From NCBI RefSeq assembly GCF_021728295.1, contig NZ_JAKJXE010000014.1, positions 62,001-126,000 of the forward strand: a stretch of 64,000 nt of DNA, written 5' to 3'. Positions 9,650 to 18,878 of the stretch are shown here, piece by piece. Positions within the stretch are counted from its first letter, which is position 1; the number at the start of each line of letters is the position of its first letter. A model generated the notes under the pieces. It ran no database searches. It had not been told where the DNA came from and saw nothing but the letters and a program-made list of their open reading frames with translations. The position numbers and the translations under genes are program-made. This DNA comes from Pseudomonas petrae (GTDB taxonomy: Bacteria > Pseudomonadota > Gammaproteobacteria > Pseudomonadales > Pseudomonadaceae).

Positions 9650-11005
9650 ATGACCTCTTTACAGCTACTTTCCGGGCGTTCTGCCACAGCGCACGTATCC
9701 ACCGGCGCCCACTACTCGCTGTATTCCCGTCTGCTGCGCGGACAGGTGGAAGCCGAGCGGGATAACGTCCGTGATTTTCTCCAGGAGCAACTGGAGATCG
9801 CGAAAACGCTGCCGTCTAACCTGCCTGCTGACCTGAACGATCTGTCGGCATGGGTGGCCAGCAACAGTCACTCGGTGGCCGAGCGGTACCGCGTTTATCT
9901 GGAGGAACGCCGCGCCGGCGGGCCCCGGAAGTTCTTCACCAACAAAGCCCATGCGCTGTATTTCCTGCAAAGTGTTGCGCCCAGCAAGCTGGTGGATGGC
10001 GCCTGGCTGTACGGCACCGTCAAGCATGCCAGCGACTGGCGCTATCACGGCCTGATCCGCACCTACCTTGAAGAGCTGGGCGACGGCGAGCCCGCACTGA
10101 ATCACGTGGTGCTGTACCGCAACCTGCTCACCGAACACGATTGCGCGCCTATCGCGCCGCTCGACGATGCGCTGTATCTGCAGGGTGCCATTCAGCTGGG
10201 TCTCGGCCACTTGAGCGATGAGTTTTTGCCGGAAGTCCTCGGCTACAACCTCGGTTATGAGCAACTGCCGCTGCATCTGCTGATCACCGCCTTTGAGTTG
10301 AGTGAACTGGGCATCGACCCGTATTACTTCACCCTGCACGTGACCATCGACAACGCAAGCTCCGGCCATGCCCACAAGGCAGTGCAGGCAGTGCTGGATC
10401 TGTTGCCGAACGACGACAGCAAGAACGAATTTCTCCAGCGTCTGCGCGCGGGCTATCTGCTCAATGATCTGGGCATTGGTTCGACCGACATCGTCCGCGC
10501 CTTCGATCTGGAAGAAGAAGTGGTCTCGATGCTGGAGACCAAAAGCACCTTCGGCCAGCACATGCACTCGGATTACTGCCGCCTCGAAGGTCGCACGATC
10601 AACGATTGGCTCGCCACCCCTGGCCAGAGTCGTCAGCTGCTCAGCGCGCTGGAAGATCGCGGCTGGATCAAGCGCAACCAAGACCCGCAGGACAGCCGCT
10701 TCTGGCAACTGATCGACGGTCCTGGTGCCGTTATGTTTGGCGTTTTCAGCGGCTATGAAATGCAGCTGCTGAAGGACTGGATCGCCGGGGACTGGAAGGC
10801 GTCCGAGCAGAGCAACCCGTTTCGCACCCGCTTCCGCCGCCGCCAAGTCGCAGCTGCCGGCACCGAACAGCCGCGCAACGCCCCTTCTCTGCCGATCGAG
10901 AAGCTGGTCGAGCTGATCGCTCCCGATTCCCATCCAACGCCTGAAGGTCTGGCGGCCACCCGAATCTATGCTCGCCAGCTGGCGCAAGGAAGCCTGACAC
11001 GATGA
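9650..11005 (+). CDS. Iron-containing redox enzyme, haem-oxygenase-like fold (HDO-type)
   Basis: The protein (451 residues) resembles the 'iron-containing redox enzyme' family (Haem_oxygenas_2 fold), whose studied members use a di-iron centre to oxidise or cleave C-C or N-containing substrates. Helices around residues 150-270 carry the likely metal ligands: Glu in 'FLPEVLGYN' and the His/Asp/His cluster in 'LHVTIDNASSGHAHKA'. The C-terminal hundred residues form a separate domain with 'RTINDWLATP' and 'GRFW'-like aromatic segments. The start at 9650 is the first ATG that opens the conserved part. The stop overlaps the next start as ATGA, so translation is probably coupled to the methyltransferase. 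The substrate is unknown. Confidence 0.75.
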   Translation: MTSLQLLSGRSATAHVSTGAHYSLYSRLLRGQVEAERDNVRDFLQEQLEIAKTLPSNLPADLNDLSAWVASNSHSVAERYRVYLEERRAGGPRKFFTNKAHALYFLQSVAPSKLVDGAWLYGTVKHASDWRYHGLIRTYLEELGDGEPALNHVVLYRNLLTEHDCAPIAPLDDALYLQGAIQLGLGHLSDEFLPEVLGYNLGYEQLPLHLLITAFELSELGIDPYYFTLHVTIDNASSGHAHKAVQAVLDLLPNDDSKNEFLQRLRAGYLLNDLGIGSTDIVRAFDLEEEVVSMLETKSTFGQHMHSDYCRLEGRTINDWLATPGQSRQLLSALEDRGWIKRNQDPQDSRFWQLIDGPGAVMFGVFSGYEMQLLKDWIAGDWKASEQSNPFRTRFRRRQVAAAGTEQPRNAPSLPIEKLVELIAPDSHPTPEGLAATRIYARQLAQGSLTR

Positions 11006-12003
11006 ACCCGCGAACGCTGCTTGAACCGCGCCTTGATGAATCGCAAGCCGGTACGCCAGAAATGTCTGACGAAACCCACGATCTCGCGCTGCTGCAACTG
11101 GGCCAGCGCCTCGAGGCTGAAGTCTATCGCTTCATGACGGTCACACCGTTGACCCATCAGCGGGTCAATGGGCGTGAGCAGAACCGCAAGGCCCGCAGCC
11201 TGCGCGACGTCTTCGGCTGGAGCCGCCCTTTCGAAACCGGCCTGCTCGAGGAAGCCGAGGTCGAAACCTTGCTCGCCGCCGGTGTGCTCCGTGCCCACGC
11301 CGGCATGTGGGTCAGTGAAGTGCGTTGGTCGAGCCTCGATGATTTGCTGTTTGTCCACTCCAGCTTCCCCACCGTGGCTCACGATTCGGTGTTCTTCGGC
11401 CCGGATACCTATCGCTTTGCCCAAGCCATCGAAGAACACCTGCGCACTTCGACGCACCCGATTCGCACCGCCGTCGACATCGGCTGCGGCAGTGGCGTCG
11501 GCGCGATTCTGATTGGCCGTGCCCGACGGGACGCCAGTGTGCTGGCCGTGGACATCAACCCCACTGCCCTGCGGTTTACCGCCGTCAACGCGTCGCTGGC
11601 CAAGGCCAATAACGTGGTCGCCTACCACAGCGACATTCTGGCGGGCACCACGGGCGAGTTTGACTTGATCGTCGCCAACCCGCCTTACATGAAAGACAGC
11701 CAGGAACGTGCCTACCGCCATGGTGGCGATCAGCTGGGTTCGGAGCTGTCCGTGCGTATTCTGGCGCAAGCCATCGAGCGACTGGCTCCGGGCGGCAGCG
11801 TGTTGCTGTATACCGGCGCGCCTTCGGTCGACGGCGTTGATCTTTTCCTTGAGCAGGCGCGCAAACTCATCGACCGTTCTGATCTCGCCTGGTCCTATCG
11901 CGAGATGGACCCCGACGTGTTCGGCGAAGAGCTGGAAACCGAGACCTATCAGGAAGCTGACCGCATCGCCGCAGTGGTGCTGACGGTGACGCGGATCCAG
12001 TGA
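11002..12003 (+). CDS. Class I SAM-dependent methyltransferase (HemK/PrmC-like NPPY type)
   Basis: The protein has 333 residues. Motif I 'VDIGCGSGVGAILIGRA' and the catalytic 'VANPPYM' (residues about 223-229) identify a HemK-like N-methyltransferase; NPPY enzymes methylate amide or amino nitrogens such as Gln, adenine or guanine. The N-terminal 150 residues ('DETHDLALLQLGQRLEAEVY') are not those of PrmA, PrmB or PrmC, so this is probably not the release-factor or L3 enzyme. ATGA overlap with the upstream iron enzyme and TGATG overlap with the downstream small gene point to one operon and perhaps a shared substrate; that last point is inference. Confidence 0.75.
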   Translation: MNPRTLLEPRLDESQAGTPEMSDETHDLALLQLGQRLEAEVYRFMTVTPLTHQRVNGREQNRKARSLRDVFGWSRPFETGLLEEAEVETLLAAGVLRAHAGMWVSEVRWSSLDDLLFVHSSFPTVAHDSVFFGPDTYRFAQAIEEHLRTSTHPIRTAVDIGCGSGVGAILIGRARRDASVLAVDINPTALRFTAVNASLAKANNVVAYHSDILAGTTGEFDLIVANPPYMKDSQERAYRHGGDQLGSELSVRILAQAIERLAPGGSVLLYTGAPSVDGVDLFLEQARKLIDRSDLAWSYREMDPDVFGEELETETYQEADRIAAVVLTVTRIQ

Positions 12004-12317
12004 TGTATCCGACGACGCCGGACGGCCGCTATTTCGTCGTCAAGGGCCAACTATGGCGCTGCAGCAACCCGGCCCTTGCCGAAGAAGAGCGGCAGCAGTG
12101 GGTCAATGGGTTGATGAAGGCGCGGCAAGCTGTCAAGGCCGCCAAACGCGCCGAAGATGCTGCCGCGCTTAAAGCGGCTCGCGCTTCGGTCAATGCGGCA
12201 AAGATTGCACTGGGTGAGCGCGGTCCGGTGTGGTGGTTGGACGGTGCAGCAGACTTCAATCGCTACAAGGCTTTGAATACGCCCTATCGGGAGTGGTTTG
12301 AGTCGTTGCAACGCTGA
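12003..12317 (+). CDS. Small conserved protein with an Ala/Lys-rich helix
   Basis: The protein has 104 residues. It begins 'MYPTTPDGRYFVVKGQLWRC', then has a charged Ala-rich helix (about residues 33-70) and ends in an aromatic segment 'WWLDGAADFNRYK'. The start overlaps the methyltransferase stop (TGATG), making it the third gene of the operon. I recognise the N-terminal pattern from small pseudomonad proteins of unknown function, but no catalytic motif is visible. It could be an accessory subunit of the upstream enzymes. Confidence 0.7.
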   Translation: MYPTTPDGRYFVVKGQLWRCSNPALAEEERQQWVNGLMKARQAVKAAKRAEDAAALKAARASVNAAKIALGERGPVWWLDGAADFNRYKALNTPYREWFESLQR

Positions 12318-12455
12318 GCTGCTGCTGAGTTAGGACGTGCGGAACATCACTTGGTAGCGGGGCGTTATTAAATTCTCTGAACGATTAATACGATAAGCGC
12401 GTCGTAACAAGTACGGGCACTCAAGCCACGTCAAGGACAGAAGAGGAACTTCACT

Positions 12456-12971
12456 ATGGCAAATCTTATTCAGACTTCCGCACTCGCATTGTTGATGGCC
12501 ATCGGTAGCCAAGGCGCTTTCGCCGCCCAGGACAATGACGACTTTGTCGAAGATGCATCCGCCAAAGGTGTGGCAGAAGTCGAAGCCGGTAAGCTTGCGC
12601 TGGAAAAAGGTACTTCCGCGGATGTGAAAACGTTTGCGGAAATGATGGTTAAAGATCACACCGCCGCCAACACTAAACTGAAAGGCATCGCTGACACCAA
12701 GAAGCTGGAAGTGTCTGACAACGCCATGCTGATGGACAAAGCGAAAGCCATGATCCTCGAACTGCGCAGCTCGAAGTCGTTTGATCAGGCGTATGCGAAC
12801 AACCAGGTTGTCGCCCACGAACAAACTATCGCGCTGTTCAAGAAAGAAGCCGCTGAGGGCAAAGACGCTGATCTGAAGGCGTTCGCGACTGCGACCCTGC
12901 CGAAGCTGGAAGAGCACCTGACCCACGCCAAGGCCCTGGCCAAAGCACACGGCGGTGACGCTGCTAAATAA
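12456..12971 (+). CDS. Exported DUF4142 protein
   Basis: The protein has 171 residues. A signal peptide 'MANLIQTSALALLMAIGSQG' ends at 'AFA-AQ'. The mature part is a four-helix bundle with the DUF4142 signature 'DVKTFAEMMVKDHTAAN' and a second half containing 'HEQTIALFKKEA'. The family is ferritin-like in fold and periplasmic; its function is unknown, and many members respond to stress. AGAGGA precedes the ATG by eight bases, and a terminator follows, so the gene is transcribed alone. Confidence 0.85.
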   Translation: MANLIQTSALALLMAIGSQGAFAAQDNDDFVEDASAKGVAEVEAGKLALEKGTSADVKTFAEMMVKDHTAANTKLKGIADTKKLEVSDNAMLMDKAKAMILELRSSKSFDQAYANNQVVAHEQTIALFKKEAAEGKDADLKAFATATLPKLEEHLTHAKALAKAHGGDAAK

Positions 12972-13018
12972 TTCGGAAGATGCCTGTCACGGGCTGATTC
13001 GATTGTTTAGTTGAAGGA

Positions 13019-13045
13019 GGCAGGGTTTAGACACCCTGCCTTTTT
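13019..13045 (+). terminator. Rho-independent terminator after the DUF4142 gene
   Basis: The stem 'ggcagggt / accctgcc' with loop 'ttagac' is followed by TTTTT. Confidence 0.85.
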
Positions 13046-13104
13046 CATGTTTGCCCGTGTGTAATAACGCCAACCGCGCCTGTCCCTATAACGTGAGGCC
13101 CGAC

Positions 13105-13347
13105 ATGAGCAATGCAACCCGCAATCAAATGGCCGTTGTCCTCAATCAACTAAACGAACTTCGCAGCAGCGTGAACGAATTGTTCCGGCTTGAGCTTTCC
13201 GACGTCACCGAGCTCACCGGGCACCAGACGGTGGACGACAAACAGAGCATCGCCCAATGCTTCGCCACGCTGGACGCCTCCATCGTCGACATGGAGCAGA
13301 CCCTGGCGATGCTGGCGGAAGCGACGGAGCAGCGTGGGGCTGTTTAG
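13105..13347 (+). CDS. Small helical protein of unknown function
   Basis: The protein has 80 residues and is largely helical with a heptad-like pattern ('LNQLNELRSSVNELFRLEL', 'MEQTLAMLAEATEQ'), suggesting a coiled-coil dimer. There is no signal peptide and no motif I recognise. The start at 13105 follows 'acgtgaggcc'; an upstream extension to 13051 lacks a ribosome-binding site. It lies between the DUF4142 terminator and a REP array, so it is monocistronic. Confidence 0.6.
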   Translation: MSNATRNQMAVVLNQLNELRSSVNELFRLELSDVTELTGHQTVDDKQSIAQCFATLDASIVDMEQTLAMLAEATEQRGAV

Positions 13348-13397
13348 CCTCTCCACTCCCAAGGCCAGGCCATTCATTTTGCAGTGTCTCCATTGAC

Positions 13398-13914
13398 GCC
13401 TTCCCGGCTAAAGCCGGTCCCACCATCAGACCACGCTGCACCTGTAGGACCGGCTTCAGCCGGGAAGACGCCCGTTTAGACGCCGATATTTCGCGGTGTA
13501 CCACCGGCCCCCTTCCCGGCTAAAGCCGGTCCCACTATCAGACCACGCTGCACCTGTAGGACCGGCTTCAGCCGGGAACAGGCCCGGTCAGGCGCCGATA
13601 TTTTGCGGTGTGCCACCCGACGCTTTCCCGGCTGAAGCCGGTCCTACTATCAGACCGCGCTGCACCTGTAGGACCGGCTTCAGCCGGGAAGACGCCCGTT
13701 TAGACGCCGATATTTCGCGGTGTACCACCGTCCCCCTTCCCGGCTAAAGCCGGTCCCACCATTAGACCACGCTGCACCTGTAGGACCGGCTTCAGCCGGG
13801 AACAGGCCCATTCAGGCGCCGATATTTTGCGGTGTGCCACCCGACGCCTTCCTGGCTAAAGCCAGTCCTACTATCAGACCGCGCTGCACCTGTAGGACCG
13901 GCTTCAGCCGGGAA
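13398..13914. repeat. REP/BIME array of ~112-bp units in two alternating forms
   Basis: The motif 'tgtaggaccggcttcagccg' starts at about 13443, 13555, 13667, 13779 and 13891, and each copy is preceded by an inverse 'cttcccggctaaagccggtc'. Spacers alternate between a 'gaagacgcccgtttagacgc' form and a 'gaacaggcccggtcaggcgc' form, so the real duplication unit is about 224 bp. The remaining gene-free sequence up to 14036 shows no other feature. Confidence 0.95.
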
Positions 13915-14036
13915 CCGGCCTGTTGAGGCGCCATCATTGTTGCGGGTGCAAGGAGACGATTGCCCCGCCCCCGGAACTCCGCCCTCGCCGCGAACTCTGC
14001 GTTTAACAGACACATGCCGCAGGGTGAGGGATTTCC

Positions 14037-16748
14037 ATGAGCGCCGGACTGGACGAATACAACCGCAAGCGAGATTTCGACGCGACGCCAGAGCCGTCAG
14101 GCAACATAAAGAAAAAGCGCGCTTCGACCAAGAAGGCAGCCCATGCCCTGCAGTTCTGCATCCAGAAGCATGACGCCTCCCGCCTGCATTACGATTTCCG
14201 CCTCGAAATCGATGGCACGCTGAAAAGCTGGGCCGTGCCCAAAGGCCCCTCGCTGGACCCCAAAGCCAAGCGCCTGGCGGTGCACGTCGAGGATCACCCC
14301 ATTGCGTACGCCACCTTCGAGGGCAGCATTCCCGAGGGGCATTATGGGGCGGGCGACGTCATCGTCTGGGACCGCGGCGTGTGGACCCCCCTCTCCGACC
14401 CTGCCGAAGCCTACGCCAAGGGCAAGCTCAAATTTGCACTGCAGGGCGAGAAGCTCGGCGGCGTGTGGAACCTGGTCAAGACGCACATTCCCGGCAAGCA
14501 GGAGCAGTGGTTTCTGATCAAGCATCAGGACGAATTCGCCAAGCCGGAAACCGACTACGACGTGGTCAAGGCGCTGCCCGACAGCGTGCTCAGCGAGCGC
14601 ACCCTGATTCCCAAAAAGCGCGGGGCCAAAACGACGTCATCCGGGGCGGCGCCTTCCAAGTCTGCAAAGTCCAAGTCGGCAGCGCCCAAGCCTGACGAGC
14701 CGAAGCCCGTAGAGAAGGTCCCTGCCCCTCGGAAAAAATCCGCCAAGGCGCAACTGGTCGGCGCCGAGCCCGCCGATCTGCCGGACCTCATCAAGCCGGA
14801 ACTGGCCACGCTGGTGGAATCGGCCCCAGAGGGCGACTGGCGCTACGAGATCAAGTTCGACGGCTACCGGGTCATGGCGCGGGTCGCCGACGGCAAGGTG
14901 CAGCTGTTCACCCGCAATGGCCATGACTGGACGCACAAACTGCCGCGTCAGGCCGAAGCCATCGCCGGGCTGGGCCTCGAGTCGGCCTGGCTCGACGGCG
15001 AAATGGTCGTCGCCAACGACGACGGCGTGCCCGACTTCCAGGCGCTGCAGAATGCCTTCGAGGCCGGCCGCAGCGGCAACATCATTTATTACCTGTTCGA
15101 CATGCCCTTCCTGAACGGCATGGACCTGCGCGAAGTGCCGGTGGAGCAGCGCCGCGCTGCGCTGTCCAAGGTGCTGGAACGGACCGACGACGAAGTGCTC
15201 AGGTACTCCGAAGACTTCGCCGAAGTGCCGGAAGTCCTGCTCAACAGCGCCTGCCAGATGAAGATGGAGGGCCTGATCGGCAAACGCGTCGGCAGCCCTT
15301 ATGTGTCGCGCCGCAGCGCTGACTGGATAAAGCTCAAGTGCAAACGCCGCCAGGAATTCGTCGTCGTGGGCTATACCGATCCGAAGGGCGCGCGCAGCAA
15401 ATTCGGCGCGTTGCTGCTGGGTTTGCACGATGCCGACAGTGGCGAGCTGAGGTACGCCGGCAAGGTCGGCACCGGGTTCAATGAAGCGACATTGGGCACG
15501 ATCTACGACCAGCTGACGCCGCTCCACGCCAGGAAGGCTGCGGTGGTCAATCCGCCCACCGGCTTTGAAGCCAAGGGCGTGCACTGGCTGAAACCGGTGC
15601 TGCTGGCGGAAGTGGCCTTCGCCGAGATCACCCAAGAGGGATCGGTGCGGCACGCGGTGTTCCATGGCCTGCGCACCGACAAGCCTGCCGAATCGATCAC
15701 CGAAGAGTGCCCTGCTCCGGCACCTTCTGCCGATCAAACGTCCGCGCCAGCGCCGGAACCAGAAGAGCCAGAAGAGAAACCAAAGCCCGCGCGCAAACGC
15801 GCAACAGCATCCAAGGCAGTCAAGTCTGAAGAAAGCCGGCATGGATCAGCAGCCCCAACCGACGCCACAACGGGCAAGATCCGCCTGACCCACCCCGAGC
15901 GGGTGATCGACCCCACCAGCGGCGCGACCAAGCGTGACCTAGCCGATTACTACATCCGCATTTCCGACTGGCTCCTGCCGCAACTGGCCCAACGCCCTGT
16001 GGCGCTGGTGCGGGCACCGGAGGGCATCGGCGGCGAGCTGTTCTTCCAGAAAAACGCCGACCGCCTCGCCATCCCCGGCATCGAGACCATGGGCAAGGAA
16101 TACACCGGCCATCCGGTCATGCTGATCAACAACATCGAAGCGCTGATCGGTGCCGTGCAGATGAGCGCCATGGAGCTGCACACCTGGAACGCCGTCGCCA
16201 AGGACCTTGAGCGGCCGGACCGTTTCATTCTCGACCTCGACCCTGATCCGGCGCTGCCCTGGAAGACCATGGTGGAAGCCACGCAACTGACCCTCGCCGT
16301 GCTGGATGAACTGGGGCTCAAATCGTTCCTGAAAACCAGCGGTGGCAAAGGTATTCATGTGGTCGTGCCGCTGACGCCGAAAGCGGACTGGGACGCCGTC
16401 AAGGATTTCAGCCACGCCATCGTCAAGCACATCGCCAGGCTGCTGCCGGAGCGGTTTTCAGCGGTGTCGGGGCCGAAGAACCGCATTGGCAAGATCTTCA
16501 TCGATTACCTGCGCAACGGCCTCGGCGCCACCACCATTTGCGCGTACTCAGTGCGCACACGGGAAGGCCTGCCGGTGTCGGTGCCGATCTATCGCGAGGA
16601 ATTGCTGGAGATCAAAGGCGCCAACGCCTGGGACATCAACACCGTCCACGAACGCCTCGCCGAACTGGACAGCGACCCGTGGGCGGACATGGGCAAAACC
16701 CGGCAGACCATTACCGCAGAGATGCGCAAGCGGGTCGGGCTCAAATAA
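14037..16748 (+). CDS. ligD: ATP-dependent DNA ligase D (PE-LIG-POL), bacterial NHEJ
   Basis: The protein (903 residues) repairs double-strand breaks with Ku by end processing, fill-in and sealing. Residues 1-180 are the 3'-phosphoesterase: His45, His51, Asp53, Arg55, His87 and Tyr91 align with the P. aeruginosa PE residues at an offset of three. A Lys/Pro/Ala-rich linker follows. The ligase domain holds nucleophile Lys273 in 'EIKFDGYR', with 'EGLIGKR' and 'DWIKLKCKR' as motifs IV and V. A second linker leads to the polymerase/primase domain from about residue 615, with Asp733 and Asp735 in 'LDLDPDP' and 'KTSGGKGIHVVVPL'. This is the usual Pseudomonas domain order and length. No ku gene is in the window. 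REP arrays flank the gene on both sides. Confidence 0.95.
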   Translation: MSAGLDEYNRKRDFDATPEPSGNIKKKRASTKKAAHALQFCIQKHDASRLHYDFRLEIDGTLKSWAVPKGPSLDPKAKRLAVHVEDHPIAYATFEGSIPEGHYGAGDVIVWDRGVWTPLSDPAEAYAKGKLKFALQGEKLGGVWNLVKTHIPGKQEQWFLIKHQDEFAKPETDYDVVKALPDSVLSERTLIPKKRGAKTTSSGAAPSKSAKSKSAAPKPDEPKPVEKVPAPRKKSAKAQLVGAEPADLPDLIKPELATLVESAPEGDWRYEIKFDGYRVMARVADGKVQLFTRNGHDWTHKLPRQAEAIAGLGLESAWLDGEMVVANDDGVPDFQALQNAFEAGRSGNIIYYLFDMPFLNGMDLREVPVEQRRAALSKVLERTDDEVLRYSEDFAEVPEVLLNSACQMKMEGLIGKRVGSPYVSRRSADWIKLKCKRRQEFVVVGYTDPKGARSKFGALLLGLHDADSGELRYAGKVGTGFNEATLGTIYDQLTPLHARKAAVVNPPTGFEAKGVHWLKPVLLAEVAFAEITQEGSVRHAVFHGLRTDKPAESITEECPAPAPSADQTSAPAPEPEEPEEKPKPARKRATASKAVKSEESRHGSAAPTDATTGKIRLTHPERVIDPTSGATKRDLADYYIRISDWLLPQLAQRPVALVRAPEGIGGELFFQKNADRLAIPGIETMGKEYTGHPVMLINNIEALIGAVQMSAMELHTWNAVAKDLERPDRFILDLDPDPALPWKTMVEATQLTLAVLDELGLKSFLKTSGGKGIHVVVPLTPKADWDAVKDFSHAIVKHIARLLPERFSAVSGPKNRIGKIFIDYLRNGLGATTICAYSVRTREGLPVSVPIYREELLEIKGANAWDINTVHERLAELDSDPWADMGKTRQTITAEMRKRVGLK

Positions 16749-16763
16749 CCCCGCCGCGCACAC

Positions 16764-16990
16764 TTGTAGGACCGCATTCATCTTGTAGGACCGGCTTCAG
16801 CCGGGAAAGCGCCAGTGGCCACACTGCGAAAATGAGGGCGTCTGCACCGGCCTCTTCCCGGCTAAAGCCGGTCCTACTGGCACCGCATTCATCCTGTAGG
16901 ACCGGCTTCAGCCGGGAACGCGTCGGCAGCCACACTGCAAAATTAATGGCGCTCACACTGACCTCTTCCCGGCTAAAGCCGGTCCTACTG
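16764..16990. repeat. REP/BIME pair after ligD
   Basis: Two units about 111 bases apart each contain 'tgtaggaccggcttcagccg' and an inverse 'cttcccggctaaagccggtc'; a truncated copy starts at 16764. No gene is seen in the remaining sequence up to 17099. Confidence 0.9.
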
Positions 16991-17099
16991 GCACCGCACA
17001 CACCGCTAATCCCCCCACCGCTGCAAAGTCCTGAACTAAACCCCTCGCCGTCTGCTCCGCTACTTAGTTGCCCATTATTACTCGCGGAGAAAAACCACA

Positions 17100-18341
17100 A
17101 TGAGAGCACTCACCTACCACGGCGCCCATGACGTGAAGGTCGACACCGTTGCCGATCCGGTCCTCGAACAACCTGACGACATCATCCTGCGCGTGACCGC
17201 CACGGCGATCTGCGGCTCCGACCTGCACTTGTATCGCGGCAAGATCCCCACCGTCGAACACGGCGATATCTTCGGCCACGAATTCATGGGCATCGTCGAA
17301 GACACCGGCTCAGCCGTGACCGCTGTGCAGCGCGGCGACCGGGTGGTGATCCCCTTCGTCATTGCCTGCGGCGAATGCTTCTTCTGCAACATGGACCTCT
17401 ATGCCGCCTGCGAAACCACCAACACCGGTCGCGGCGCGATCATCAACAAGAAGGCCATTCCACCAGGGGCCGCGCTGTTCGGCTTCAGCCACTTGTACGG
17501 CGGCATCCCCGGCGGCCAGGCTGAATACGTGCGCGTGCCCAAGGCCAACACCGGCCCGTTCAAAGTCCCTGGCACGCTGTCGGACGAGAAGGTGTTGTTC
17601 CTCTCCGACATCCTGCCCACCGGTTACCAGGCAGTCATGAACACCGGCATCGGCCAGGGTTCGAGCATCGCCATCTACGGCGCGGGTCCTGTGGGGTTGA
17701 TGGCTGCGGCCGTGGCCCGGATGCTCGGCGCCGATCAGATTTTCATGGTGGACCATCACGCTTACCGGCTGGCGTACGCCCAGGCCACCTACGGCGTGAT
17801 TCCGATCAACTTCGATGAAGACGACGATCCGGCCGACACCATCATTCGTCAGACCAAGGGCATGCGTGGTGTCGACGGCGTGGTCGATGCGGTGGGCTTC
17901 GAAGCCAAGGGCAGCACCACCGAAACCATTCTGACCAACCTGAAAATCGAAGGCAGCAGCGGCAAGGCCTTGCGCCAGTGCATTGCTGCCGTACGCCGTG
18001 GTGGTGTGGTCAGCGTGCCGGGCGTGTACGCCGGTTTCATCCACGGCTTCCTGTTCGGCGATGCGTTCGACAAGGGCCTGACCTTCAAGATGGGCCAGAC
18101 CCACGTGCAGCGTTACCTGCCGGAACTGCTGGGACACATCGAGGCCGGCCGTCTCGCGCCCGAAGCGATCATCAGCCACCGCATGTCCCTGGAGCAGGCC
18201 GCCGAGGGCTACAAGATTTTCGACAAGAAACAGGAAGACTGCCGCAAGGTCATCCTGACCCCCGGCAGCCCTGAAATCCCTCTGACTGCATCCGTCACTG
18301 AAACTGAAACTGAAACACTCACCGGCATCCCCGCCATGTGA
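17100..18341 (+). CDS. Zinc-dependent alcohol dehydrogenase (MDR family)
   Basis: The protein (413 residues) is a medium-chain dehydrogenase. Catalytic zinc ligands are Cys38, His60 and Glu61 ('GHE'), and the structural zinc site is Cys90, Cys93, Cys96 and Cys104. The NAD(P)-binding loop is 'IYGAGPVGLMAAAVARMLGA'. The long loop 'PPGAALFGFSHLYGGIPGGQ' resembles glutathione-independent formaldehyde dehydrogenases and their relatives, so an aldehyde or alcohol of small size is a likely substrate, but this is inference. The odd tail 'ETETETLTGIPAM' extends beyond the fold. The ATG is preceded by 'cgcggagaaaaaccaca'. The next gene follows after 25 bases, probably in the same transcript. Confidence 0.85.
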   Translation: MRALTYHGAHDVKVDTVADPVLEQPDDIILRVTATAICGSDLHLYRGKIPTVEHGDIFGHEFMGIVEDTGSAVTAVQRGDRVVIPFVIACGECFFCNMDLYAACETTNTGRGAIINKKAIPPGAALFGFSHLYGGIPGGQAEYVRVPKANTGPFKVPGTLSDEKVLFLSDILPTGYQAVMNTGIGQGSSIAIYGAGPVGLMAAAVARMLGADQIFMVDHHAYRLAYAQATYGVIPINFDEDDDPADTIIRQTKGMRGVDGVVDAVGFEAKGSTTETILTNLKIEGSSGKALRQCIAAVRRGGVVSVPGVYAGFIHGFLFGDAFDKGLTFKMGQTHVQRYLPELLGHIEAGRLAPEAIISHRMSLEQAAEGYKIFDKKQEDCRKVILTPGSPEIPLTASVTETETETLTGIPAM

Positions 18342-18366
18342 TCCCGCGCACACCGAGGACAATGAA

Positions 18367-18585
18367 ATGGAAACGCTCTTCTCGATCGCCCTGGCGGTCA
18401 TCATCCTTCTGGTCGACGTGTGGGCCATCGCCAGTGTCTGGCGCAGCACCAAATCGTCCGGCACCAAGATCGGCTGGGCGGTGCTGATCTTTATCTTCCC
18501 TGTCATCGGCGTCGCCATCTGGGGCATCGCCGGCCCACGGGGCATCGCCGAAGCACCCACGTCCAAGGAGCACAGCAAGGGCTGA
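18367..18585 (+). CDS. Small membrane protein with PLDc_N domain
   Basis: The protein (72 residues) has two hydrophobic helices ('LFSIALAVIILLVDVWAIAS' and 'IGWAVLIFIFPVIGVAIWGI') with 'SGTKIGWAVLIFIFPVIGVA' matching the N-terminal membrane domain found before phospholipase D-type nucleases, here standing alone. It sits 25 bases after the alcohol dehydrogenase. Stand-alone PLDc_N proteins have no assigned role. The 293 bases that follow, up to 18878, show no gene. Confidence 0.8.
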   Translation: METLFSIALAVIILLVDVWAIASVWRSTKSSGTKIGWAVLIFIFPVIGVAIWGIAGPRGIAEAPTSKEHSKG

Positions 18586-18878
18586 AGTGGGCCGATTATC
18601 CGGCGCGCGGTCGCAATGACTGCGCGCCGTTGCTGCCCGCACCTTCCCCTCGTTTAAATCAATCCACGCGCGAACAGATCGATTATTCGGCCTGCGTTTG
18701 CGGCGTTCGGATCAACCGCTCTACCGTCCGTCTTCGACCTCGAACTCCCGCTTCGCTCCGCCCCTCCACCCTTACACAGCGTGCAGATTCCCTGCAGCGT
18801 GAGATGGCCAGGTGCGCCCGTCGCAGTGTGTGCCTTTGCCCCGAATGATGTCCCGATTGATTTAAGGATGATGATCAA

